A stretch of DNA of 5,613 nt from Ruminococcus sp. UBA946. GTDB lineage: Bacteria; Bacillota; Clostridia; Oscillospirales; Ruminococcaceae. Position 1 is the first letter of the stretch; each line of letters opens with the position of its first letter. The translations under genes were made by a program, and so were the position numbers. Shown piece after piece: positions 1 to 5,591 of the stretch. The notes beneath the pieces are model-generated. The model had not been told where the DNA came from. It did no database searches and was given only the letters and a program-made list of their open reading frames with translations. The stretch covers positions 1 to 5,613 of the forward strand of contig DBCY01000102.1 of assembly GCA_002293295.1 (NCBI GenBank). Direction: 5' to 3'.

Positions 1-6
1 CAGAAA

Positions 7-37
7 TCTGACCACTGACCACTGCTCACTGTCCACT
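7..37. repeat. Short tandem heptamer repeat (ACTGNCC-like, about 4 units)
   Basis: Successive 7-base units can be read at 7-13 (TCTGACC), 14-20 (ACTGACC), 21-27 (ACTGCTC) and 28-34 (ACTGTCC), followed by a partial ACT at 35-37. The phase is constant and the variation lies mainly at positions 5 and 6 of the unit. It is intergenic, about 150 bases upstream of the first promoter, and may continue to the left of the window. I see no terminal inverted repeats or coding potential that would make it part of a mobile element. Its function is unknown; simple intergenic heptamer arrays of this type are plausible replication-slippage products. Confidence 0.6.
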
Positions 38-190
38 TATGATTAGAAAGTTATTCGTTTTTTGCTTAAGTTGTTGACATTGGATAATAACCAGTAAATA
101 CCTTTATTATTATAATTTACGAAAAGGTTTAAGTTAAAATTATTGTGAAACCTTACTAAACAATTATCCTAAATATATATTAAATCAACA

Positions 191-219
191 TTGACTTTCA
201 GGTAGAATTTTGTTATAAT
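191..219 (+). promoter_or_regulatory. Sigma-A-type promoter of the solute-binding protein gene
   Basis: A -35 box TTGACT (191-196) and a perfect -10 box TATAAT (214-219) are separated by 17 bases, and a TG at 211-212 gives an extended -10 (TGnTATAAT). The predicted transcript start is near 226, giving an AT-rich 5' leader of about 73 bases. The ribosome binding site TAGGAGG at 283-289 sits 9 bases before the ATG at 299. Another TTGACA at 74-79 has no -10 at a good distance. No clear catabolite-response element or operator was recognised around this promoter. Confidence 0.8.
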
Positions 220-298
220 TATTAGTGATATATTGTATTATTTATTATTTATACAACTATATGAAAGCATTTATTAAAAAATTAGGAGGTTTTTATTA

Positions 299-1744
299 AT
301 GAATAGTATCAGAAAATTCATTAGCGCTTTTACGGCTGTTACTCTTTGCGTAAGTCTTGCCGCCTGTGCCGATACCGAAGGGGGCGGCGAATCTTCAGTC
401 TCTACAACACCAGGTGTTACCGTGGCTATTAACACAGAAACCTTAAAGGCAGAGGACGCCGAGATTATCAGCAGCGTTACAGACCAGCTCAGGGATGTCG
501 AACTGGAGAATAAAACAATCAAATGGCTTTCCCATTATGATAGAAACCCATCGTCAGACGGACGCAGCAGAAACATTGCTCTGGAAATGTTTGACAGCAA
601 ATACGGCGGAAAAGTAGAATGGTATCCGACTACCTGGGACGCGCGCTACAATGACCTTTCGACGATGGTTCTCGGCGGAGAGGGCATTGACTTCTTCGCA
701 GGCGACGACACCGCAAATTTCCCGGGCGGTATTGTGAGCGGTATGTTTGAACCTGTTGACGAATACATAGATATGGAATCTCCTTTATGGCAGAAAAACG
801 CCGATGCAATGGAATTATTCAATTTCGGCGGCAAGCATTATGAATTTGTTACTAACGTAACTGCCGAGTGCGTTGTTATTTATAATAAAGCCACTATTGA
901 AGCCAACGGACTTGACGACCCGTATGAATTATGGAAAGCCGGCGAATGGAACTGGGATACTTTCAAGGCTATGCTTCTTGATTTCGTAGACGAAGACGCC
1001 GACCAGTGGGGTCTTGACGGATTCTGGGCTGAAAAGTCGCTGTTTCTTTCAGCAGGAGTACCTCTTGTTAATTCAACCGATGAAGGTCTGGTATGCAATA
1101 TCAATGACGCTACCGTTGAAAAGGCTATGAATTATCAGTATGACCTGTATACTAACGGTCTTGTATTCCCGAGAGAGCAGTTTGCCTGGACAGAACATCC
1201 CGAATATATGGGTGAGGGAAGACAGCTGTTCTACCTTTGCGGAACTCATATTATTCAGGGCGACCCGGAAACCTGGAAAAATAAAATCCCCGCCGAAGAT
1301 GTAATGATAGCGCCGGTTCCTTCTCCCGCCGACTCTGATAAGGAATACCAGGGAGCTACGATTGCAGGGTTTGCCCTCTGTAAGGGCGCCGCTAACCCGC
1401 TGGGCGTTGCTCTTTATGCCGAATGTGAAATTCTTGCCAGCATGGACGAAGAAGCAATTGCTATCGGCGACCAAAAACTCAGGGACGATAACAAGTGGAC
1501 TGAAGAGCTAATAACTGCTGAGAAAGAAATTAACGAACTAGCAAGACAGAACCCCGTTGTTGACCTTTCAACCGGCTGTTCAACCGATATCCGCAGCCTT
1601 ACGACTGACGGCGGAGATACTGTCGGAACCAGAGCCGCTCTTCACGGCGTTGAATGGGCTCCCAACAGAGAAGCGCTTGCCGACACCTTAATTCTTTTAG
1701 TTGGTGAAGTTGACGCAGCTCTTAAGGCTAAGCAGGCTGAATAA
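299..1744 (+). CDS. ABC transporter solute-binding lipoprotein, probably for a sugar (family 1)
   Basis: This 481-residue protein is probably the extracytoplasmic, membrane-anchored receptor of an ABC importer, capturing a carbohydrate for delivery to a permease pair. The N-terminus is a classic lipoprotein signal: a basic start (R5, K6), a hydrophobic core at about 8-20 and a lipobox L20-A21-A22-C23, so mature protein should begin at lipidated Cys23. A flexible Gly/Ser/Thr-rich stretch to about residue 40 precedes the folded region. Family-1 landmarks are VVIYNK (192-197), the WNWDTF segment (217-222), APVP (338-341) and KGAANP (362-367). Length is slightly above the usual 400-450. The start is fixed by a strong AGGAGG site 9 bases upstream. 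It has its own promoter and terminator, and no permease or ATPase gene lies in the window, so the partner is encoded elsewhere or off the left side. The ligand cannot be read from sequence; the downstream ara genes are only weak context. Sure of class, unsure of substrate. Confidence 0.88.
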   Translation: MNSIRKFISAFTAVTLCVSLAACADTEGGGESSVSTTPGVTVAINTETLKAEDAEIISSVTDQLRDVELENKTIKWLSHYDRNPSSDGRSRNIALEMFDSKYGGKVEWYPTTWDARYNDLSTMVLGGEGIDFFAGDDTANFPGGIVSGMFEPVDEYIDMESPLWQKNADAMELFNFGGKHYEFVTNVTAECVVIYNKATIEANGLDDPYELWKAGEWNWDTFKAMLLDFVDEDADQWGLDGFWAEKSLFLSAGVPLVNSTDEGLVCNINDATVEKAMNYQYDLYTNGLVFPREQFAWTEHPEYMGEGRQLFYLCGTHIIQGDPETWKNKIPAEDVMIAPVPSPADSDKEYQGATIAGFALCKGAANPLGVALYAECEILASMDEEAIAIGDQKLRDDNKWTEELITAEKEINELARQNPVVDLSTGCSTDIRSLTTDGGDTVGTRAALHGVEWAPNREALADTLILLVGEVDAALKAKQAE

Positions 1745-1776
1745 ACAGTTATTCCCAAACTGGCTTATATTGTCTT

Positions 1777-1810
1777 AAAACCTCTCCTGTATAATTATAG
1801 GAGAGGTTTT
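1777..1810 (+). terminator. Intrinsic terminator after the solute-binding protein gene
   Basis: A perfect 12-base inverted repeat pairs AAAACCTCTCCT (1777-1788) with AGGAGAGGTTTT (1799-1810) around an AT-rich loop. The right arm ends in four T and the left arm starts with four A, so it could also act on the opposite strand. It lies 32 bases after the stop codon and ends the first gene as a single-gene unit. Confidence 0.88.
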
Positions 1811-1853
1811 CAAATAAAGGATATAAACCTATACTAAAAAGAATCCAGGTGAA

Positions 1854-1961
1854 ATGACAGTAATATATTTAACATTAATTTTACCGGACGGACTGCTGTT
1901 GAACAATTCTTCAGCATTTCGTCAAGTACCGTTCTTTTCCTTTAAATATGACAAATTGTGA
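1854..1961 (+). CDS. Doubtful 35-codon small ORF in the intergenic region
   Basis: An ATG at 1854 opens a 35-codon frame ending with TGA at 1959-1961. The product would start with a hydrophobic stretch (TVIYLTLILP, residues 2-11) and end in a polar, aromatic segment (FFSFKYDKL). An AGGTG at 1847-1851 is a possible ribosome binding site but only 2 bases from the ATG, closer than usual. A TATACT at 1830-1835 with a poor TTTTCA box 17 bases before it (1807-1812) is a weak promoter candidate overlapping the preceding terminator. The complementary strand is also open across part of this stretch. I recognise no family. It may be chance or decayed sequence, and is listed because the pocket is less AT-rich than its surroundings. 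Confidence 0.15.
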   Translation: MTVIYLTLILPDGLLLNNSSAFRQVPFFSFKYDKL

Positions 1962-1981
1962 TATATATTTTAAAAAAGTGA

Positions 1982-2010
1982 TTGACTTATGAATTATTAT
2001 ATGTTATTAT
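1982..2010 (+). promoter_or_regulatory. Sigma-A-type promoter of birA
   Basis: A -35 box TTGACT (1982-1987) is followed after 17 bases by TATTAT (2005-2010) with TG at 2002-2003, an extended -10. The architecture (TTGACT, 17-base spacer, TGT before the -10) is the same as at the 191-219 promoter. The transcript should start near 2017, giving birA a leader of about 97 bases. I did not find a recognisable biotin operator (TTGTTAAC-type dyad) at this promoter, so autoregulation by BirA is not supported here. Confidence 0.7.
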
Positions 2011-2100
2011 ATTAGCAGTATACTATGATGATATACGCCTGTTATTTTATTATTATTTTTACAATATTTTCACAATAACTTAACTAAAAAAGCGAAGAGC

Positions 2101-2107
2101 AGAGGTG
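2101..2107 (+). promoter_or_regulatory. Ribosome binding site that decides the birA start
   Basis: GAGGTG at 2102-2107 complements the 16S anti-Shine-Dalgarno and lies 6 bases before ATG 2114. An in-frame GTG at 2105 is itself part of this motif and has no good site of its own upstream, so the ATG at 2114 is the better start and the GTG-initiated form, three residues longer, is unlikely. Confidence 0.75.
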
Positions 2108-2113
2108 TTATGT

Positions 2114-3088
2114 ATGCCATTGAAAGACAGGGTATTAGCAGTATTAGAGGAAAATAAAGGCAAAAGCGTTTCGGGCAGTGAAATAGCAAAAAATGTCGGA
2201 CTGACCAGAAGCGCCGTATGGAAAGCCGTGAAGGTTCTGCGTGAAGAAGGCTATTCAATCTGTGCTGTTACGAATAAAGGATACTGCCTTTCAGAAGAAA
2301 ATGATTTTCTCAGCGAACAGTCCATTATCCCGGCGCTCCGCACAAAATATTTGGGCAGGAATATTGATATATTCAAGTCAATTGATTCAACGAACAATTT
2401 CGCGAAAAGCTTAGCCCAGCTCGGAGCCGAACACGGAACGACCGTTATTGCCGAGGTGCAGACCCAGGGCAGGGGAAGAATGGGGCGTCCGTATTATTCG
2501 CCGCTGGGTATGGGTATTTATATGAGCGTTATACTCAGACCCAGGCTTTCCGTTGAGCATTCATTGCTTATTACTTCCTGCGTTGCCGTCGCTGTTGCCG
2601 AGGCAATTGAAAATGTAACGGGTATTGACTGTAAAATCAAATGGGTTAATGACATTTTTGCCGGAAATAAAAAGCTTTGCGGCATACTTACTGAAGCTTC
2701 CGTTAATGTCGAGCAGGGCGGTCTGGAATATGCGGTAGCCGGTATCGGCGTTAATGTGCAGAATGTTACCTTTCCGAAAAACATTTCTGATACAGCTACT
2801 TCTATTTTCATGGAAACCAAGGAAAATGTTTCAAGAAGCCAGCTTATTGCGGAAATTCTTAATTGCCTCGAGGACAAGCTAGAAGCTGTTAATGAACCAA
2901 GTTTTATCGACGAGTACAGGAAACGTTCAAATATTATCGGAAAACGCATAGAAGTAACTCATAACGATAAAACGACATCTATGACTTGTCTGGGCATTGA
3001 CGAGCTGGGAAAGCTTCTTGTAAGGCTGGACAGCGGGGAAGAAAAGGCTTTGACATCCGGCAGTATCCAGCTTGCCGGAAACGAGTAG
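2114..3088 (+). CDS. birA: Bifunctional biotin-[acetyl-CoA-carboxylase] ligase / biotin repressor
   Basis: This cytoplasmic enzyme makes biotinyl-5'-AMP from biotin and ATP and transfers biotin to a lysine of carrier proteins such as the acetyl-CoA carboxylase carrier AccB. It is the DNA-binding class, so it should also repress biotin genes. From the ATG at 2114 it has 324 residues, close to the 321 of E. coli BirA. Residues about 4-60 form a winged helix-turn-helix (SGSEIAKNVGLTRSAVWKAV, 20-39, then the wing with NKGYCL, 54-59). The catalytic domain shows DSTNNFAK (91-98), the biotinyl-AMP loop GRGRMGR (119-125), KWVND (176-180), KLCGILTE (187-194) and GIGVNV (210-215). An SH3-like C-terminal domain begins near GKRIEVT (276-282). 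All motifs are intact. It has its own promoter and terminator and no biotin genes are adjacent; neighbours are unrelated in function. The repressor role is from family knowledge, and its target operators are not visible here. Confidence 0.95.
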   Translation: MPLKDRVLAVLEENKGKSVSGSEIAKNVGLTRSAVWKAVKVLREEGYSICAVTNKGYCLSEENDFLSEQSIIPALRTKYLGRNIDIFKSIDSTNNFAKSLAQLGAEHGTTVIAEVQTQGRGRMGRPYYSPLGMGIYMSVILRPRLSVEHSLLITSCVAVAVAEAIENVTGIDCKIKWVNDIFAGNKKLCGILTEASVNVEQGGLEYAVAGIGVNVQNVTFPKNISDTATSIFMETKENVSRSQLIAEILNCLEDKLEAVNEPSFIDEYRKRSNIIGKRIEVTHNDKTTSMTCLGIDELGKLLVRLDSGEEKALTSGSIQLAGNE

Positions 3089-3101
3089 ATATAAAACTTA
3101 A

Positions 3102-3125
3102 AAAGACCGTCTTCAGGCGGTCTTT
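3102..3125 (+). terminator. Intrinsic terminator after birA
   Basis: AAAGACCG (3102-3109) pairs perfectly with CGGTCTTT (3118-3125), extended inward by T-G and C-G pairs around the loop TTCA. It starts 13 bases after the birA stop codon. The T tail is short (three T, then ATT), so termination may be incomplete and some read-through into araB is possible. Confidence 0.78.
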
Positions 3126-3142
3126 ATTGCATAAAGAGTATG

Positions 3143-3175
3143 TTTGACAAGCTCTTGTTATAACGGAGGTATAAT
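3143..3175 (+). promoter_or_regulatory. araB control region: imperfect palindrome, promoter-like boxes and ribosome binding site overlapping
   Basis: A perfect -35-like TTGACA (3144-3149) lies inside an imperfect palindrome (3143-3162) whose core is TGACAAG-CT-CTTGTTA, a likely operator shape. Two -10 candidates follow: TATAAC with an extended TG (3159-3164), only 9 bases from the -35 box, and TATAAT (3170-3175), 20 bases from it. The ribosome binding site GGAGG (3165-3169) lies between them, 11 bases from the ATG at 3181. Either -10 would start the transcript after the ribosome binding site, so the true promoter is uncertain. The palindrome does not match the AraR operator known from Bacillus (TTGTACGTACAA type). 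Confidence 0.4.
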
Positions 3176-3180
3176 GGTAT

Positions 3181-4845
3181 ATGAGCAAATATACAATCGG
3201 CGTTGATTTCGGTACATTATCGGGACGTGCGGTAATTGTTGACATAAAAGACGGCAGGGAACTGGCTTCCTCCGTTTATGACTATCCGCATGCCGTTATG
3301 GATAAAGAACTCCCGACTGGCGAAAAATTAAAAAGCGACTGGGCTTTACAGCATCCGCAGGATTACCTGGACGTTCTGGAAAAAACAATTCCGGAGGTGT
3401 TGGAATTAAGCGGGGTATCGCCGGACGATGTAATAGGAATCGGTACGGATTTCACTGCATGTACCGTTCTGCCGGTAAAATCAGACGGTACGCCCCTGTG
3501 CTTTTTGGATGAGTATAAGCATAATCCCCATGCATGGGTAAAGCTCTGGAAGCATCATGCCGCACAGGATAAAGCCAATATTCTGAATGAAACCGCCGAA
3601 AAACGATGCGAGCAATGGCTGAAAAATTACGGCGGTAAAATTTCTTCCGAATGGGCTATTCCGAAGCTTTTTCAGGTTGCCGATGAAGCTCCTGAGATTT
3701 ATGACGCAACGGACAGGTGGATTGAAGCCGCCGACTGGATTATATGGCAGTTATGCGGCGCTGAAACAAGGAATTCATGCACAGCCGGTTATAAGGAAAT
3801 ATGGAATAAACGCACAGGGTATCCGTCAAAGGAATTTTTCAGGGCTCTGCACCCGAAGCTCGAAAATGCCGTACAGGATAAACTCGGCAGTATTATAACG
3901 CCGATTGGAGAACGCGCCGGTTTTGTTACCGCGAAAGCCGCGAAACTTACCGGATTAAAGGAAGGCACGGCGGTTGCCGTGGGTAACGTCGACGCGCATG
4001 TGTGCGTTCCCGCCGTCGGAATAGACGGTCCCGGTAAAATGCTTGCGATTATGGGAACCTCCACCTGCCATATCTTAATGGGAGCCGAGGAAAAACAAGT
4101 GCCCGGAATGTGCGGAGTTGTAGAGGACGGGGTAATGCCGGGATATTTCGGTTATGAAGCCGGGCAGTCCTGCGTGGGTGACCATTTCGCATGGTTTATT
4201 GACAATTGCCTGCCTGAATCATATTATAGGGATGCGTCGGTGAAAAATATAAATATCCACCAGTATCTCGGGGAAAAGGCAGAAAGGCTGAAAGCCGGTG
4301 AAAGCGGTCTTTTGGCTCTTGACTGGTGGAACGGGAACAGAAGCGTGCTTGTGGACGTTGATTTAACGGGCTTGATTTTAGGTATGACCCTGCATACTAA
4401 GCCGGAGGAAATATACCGGGCTTTAATTGAAGCTACGGCATACGGCACCCGTGAGATTATAGAAAATTTCCGCAGGAACGGCGTTCCTGTGGATGAGTTT
4501 TACGCGTCGGGCGGTATCAGTCAGAAAGACTCTGTGACGATGCAGATTTATGCCGATGTCCTTAATATGCCGGTAAAAATCGCAGGCAGCGAACAGGGTC
4601 CGGCTCTGGGAAGCGCGATATTCGCTTCGGTCGCCGCAGGTAAGGGCAAGGGCGGATATGACAGTGTATTTGAAGCGGCAAAAATAATGGGAAAAATCAA
4701 AGATACTGTTTACATGCCTGAAAAGGAAAGCGCTTCGGTATATAATCAGTTATTTGCGGAATACAGGCTTCTTCACGATTATTTCGGGAGGGGTGGCAGC
4801 GATGTCATGAAGCGTCTAAAAAAAATAAAGCTTGAAATTAATTAA
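3181..4845 (+). CDS. araB: L-ribulokinase
   Basis: AraB phosphorylates L-ribulose with ATP to L-ribulose 5-phosphate, the second step of L-arabinose breakdown in the cytoplasm. At 554 residues it has the usual ribulokinase length. It is an FGGY-family sugar kinase: N-terminal domain with DFGTLSGRA (9-17), including the phosphate-binding DFGT; GTDFTACTV (88-96) near the sugar site; the conserved acidic GNVDAH (268-273) with the likely catalytic base Asp271; then the C-terminal ATPase half with MGTSTCH (291-297), GYEAGQS (324-330) and the nucleotide-binding ASGG (442-445) and EQGPALGSA (471-479). The start is the ATG at 3181 because an in-frame TAA at 3172 blocks any extension and the protein begins as family members do. 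araD follows after 20 bases, forming one unit. The ara-type N-terminus and the araD partner favour ribulokinase over xylulokinase or glycerol kinase. araA is not in the window. Confidence 0.95.
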   Translation: MSKYTIGVDFGTLSGRAVIVDIKDGRELASSVYDYPHAVMDKELPTGEKLKSDWALQHPQDYLDVLEKTIPEVLELSGVSPDDVIGIGTDFTACTVLPVKSDGTPLCFLDEYKHNPHAWVKLWKHHAAQDKANILNETAEKRCEQWLKNYGGKISSEWAIPKLFQVADEAPEIYDATDRWIEAADWIIWQLCGAETRNSCTAGYKEIWNKRTGYPSKEFFRALHPKLENAVQDKLGSIITPIGERAGFVTAKAAKLTGLKEGTAVAVGNVDAHVCVPAVGIDGPGKMLAIMGTSTCHILMGAEEKQVPGMCGVVEDGVMPGYFGYEAGQSCVGDHFAWFIDNCLPESYYRDASVKNINIHQYLGEKAERLKAGESGLLALDWWNGNRSVLVDVDLTGLILGMTLHTKPEEIYRALIEATAYGTREIIENFRRNGVPVDEFYASGGISQKDSVTMQIYADVLNMPVKIAGSEQGPALGSAIFASVAAGKGKGGYDSVFEAAKIMGKIKDTVYMPEKESASVYNQLFAEYRLLHDYFGRGGSDVMKRLKKIKLEIN

Positions 4846-4852
4846 TACTGTC

Positions 4853-4858
4853 AGGGGG
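4853..4858 (+). promoter_or_regulatory. Ribosome binding site of araD
   Basis: AGGGGG at 4853-4858 lies 7 bases before ATG 4866, in the 20-base gap after araB. No promoter or terminator fits in the gap, so araD is expected to be translated from the araB transcript. Confidence 0.7.
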
Positions 4859-4865
4859 CATAAAA

Positions 4866-5555
4866 ATGCTGGAGCAACTGAAGCTTGATGTTTATAAGGC
4901 GAATATGCTTTTGCCGGAATATAAGCTGGTAACCTTTACCTGGGGCAATGCTTCGGGAATAGACAGGGAAAGAGGACTTGTCGTTATTAAACCGTCCGGT
5001 TTGGAATATAATGAAATGACGCCCGGCGATATGGTTGTTCTGGAGCTTGAAACAGGGAAGCGTATAGAAGGGGAGCTGAACCCGTCTTCCGATACGGAAA
5101 CGCATCTTGCTTTGTATAAGGCTTTCGCAAGCGCAGGGGGAATCGTACACACCCACAGCCGGTGGGCGACTGTCTTTGCTCAGGCGGGGAAAGGGATTCC
5201 GCCGCTCGGAACCACCCATGCCGATTATTTTTACGGTGAGATTCCCGTGACAAGAAAAATGGCTGCCGAAGAAATCGGCGGCTGTTATGAGCTTGAAACA
5301 GGCAATGTTATAATCGAGACCTTTAAGGGTAAATCAGAGAAGGATATTCCCGCCGTCCTTGTTCACAGCCACGGTCCGTTTACGTGGGGGGGGAGTCCGG
5401 GCAAGGCGGTTGAAAACGCCGTTGTCCTGGAGGAGCTTGCATTTATGGCATGGCATAACCTTATGCTCGAAAAAGAATGCCCCGTTATGCAAAAAGAGCT
5501 TCTTGACAGGCATTATCTCCGCAAGCACGGGGAAAACGCTTATTACGGGCAGTAA
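4866..5555 (+). CDS. araD: L-ribulose-5-phosphate 4-epimerase
   Basis: AraD converts L-ribulose 5-phosphate to D-xylulose 5-phosphate by a metal-dependent retro-aldol reaction, joining arabinose breakdown to the pentose phosphate pathway. The 229 residues match the family (231 in E. coli). Class II aldolase/epimerase landmarks are intact: the N-terminal TWGNASG (25-31), KPSG (42-45), SSD (74-76), metal ligands His95 and His97 in VHTHS, Asp120 in the THADYF segment, the third metal histidine in VHSHG (probably His169, equivalent to E. coli His171), and the C-terminal YYGQ whose Tyr227 corresponds to the E. coli catalytic Tyr229. Retention of the C-terminal YYGQ and Asp120 separates it from fuculose-phosphate aldolases. 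It is the second gene of the araB-araD unit. A run of eight G at 5386-5393 encodes part of TWGGSPG without breaking the frame. Two stop codons in tandem (TAA TAA) end the gene, the second overlapping the terminator. Confidence 0.96.
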   Translation: MLEQLKLDVYKANMLLPEYKLVTFTWGNASGIDRERGLVVIKPSGLEYNEMTPGDMVVLELETGKRIEGELNPSSDTETHLALYKAFASAGGIVHTHSRWATVFAQAGKGIPPLGTTHADYFYGEIPVTRKMAAEEIGGCYELETGNVIIETFKGKSEKDIPAVLVHSHGPFTWGGSPGKAVENAVVLEELAFMAWHNLMLEKECPVMQKELLDRHYLRKHGENAYYGQ

Positions 5556-5556
5556 T

Positions 5557-5589
5557 AAAAAACCTGTCTCCATATGAAACAGGTTTTTT
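5557..5589 (+). terminator. Intrinsic terminator after araD
   Basis: A perfect 11-base inverted repeat pairs AAAAAACCTGT (5557-5567) with ACAGGTTTTTT (5579-5589), ending in six T. It begins directly after the stop codon, so the araB-araD unit ends here. The A-rich left arm means it could also terminate transcription arriving from the right. Confidence 0.92.
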
Positions 5590-5591
5590 CT

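Larger units (their letters stand above)
1811..2100. other. Intergenic region between the first terminator and birA
   Basis: This is a gene-poor stretch of about 290 bases. The first half (about 1880-1945) is noticeably less AT-rich and may hold a doubtful small ORF or a decayed gene fragment. The second half is very AT-rich and contains the birA promoter (1982-2010) and a leader of about 97 bases. In the leader an inverted pair GTATA (2018-2022) and TATAC (2032-2036) lies just after the predicted transcript start. I see no riboswitch, tRNA or insertion sequence. Confidence 0.6.

Noticed and set aside
74..100. A second promoter using TTGACA at 74-79
   Set aside because: No -10 at 16-18 bases: the nearest candidates are TAAATA at 15 bases and TATAAT at 31 bases. 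The 191-219 promoter is far better.
262..275. Catabolite-response element (TGAAAGCATTTATT) in the leader of the first gene
   Set aside because: It misses the central CG and the right end of the consensus, matching mainly by AT content.
1073..1474. Reverse-strand ORF of 133 codons within the binding-protein gene
   Set aside because: It is a shadow of the + strand gene, without a ribosome binding site or recognisable family; the + strand frame has all family motifs.
2105..2113. birA starting at GTG 2105
   Set aside because: This GTG is part of the GAGGTG ribosome binding site for ATG 2114 and has no good site of its own upstream.
2518..2949. Reverse-strand ORF of 143 codons within birA
   Set aside because: It is antisense to the conserved BirA catalytic domain and its text is low-complexity Ser/Thr-rich as expected of a shadow frame.
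4818..4825. A8 tract at the end of araB as a programmed frameshift site
   Set aside because: It is not a heptameric slippery motif, lies eight codons from the end, and a shift would only alter the last few residues.
4787..4845. Internal start near the araB 3' end (GGGAGGGG followed by ATG 4802 and ATG 4807)
   Set aside because: ATG 4802 gives only two codons before TGA, and the in-frame ATG 4807 would give a 12-residue basic peptide. The sequence is the normal ribulokinase tail.
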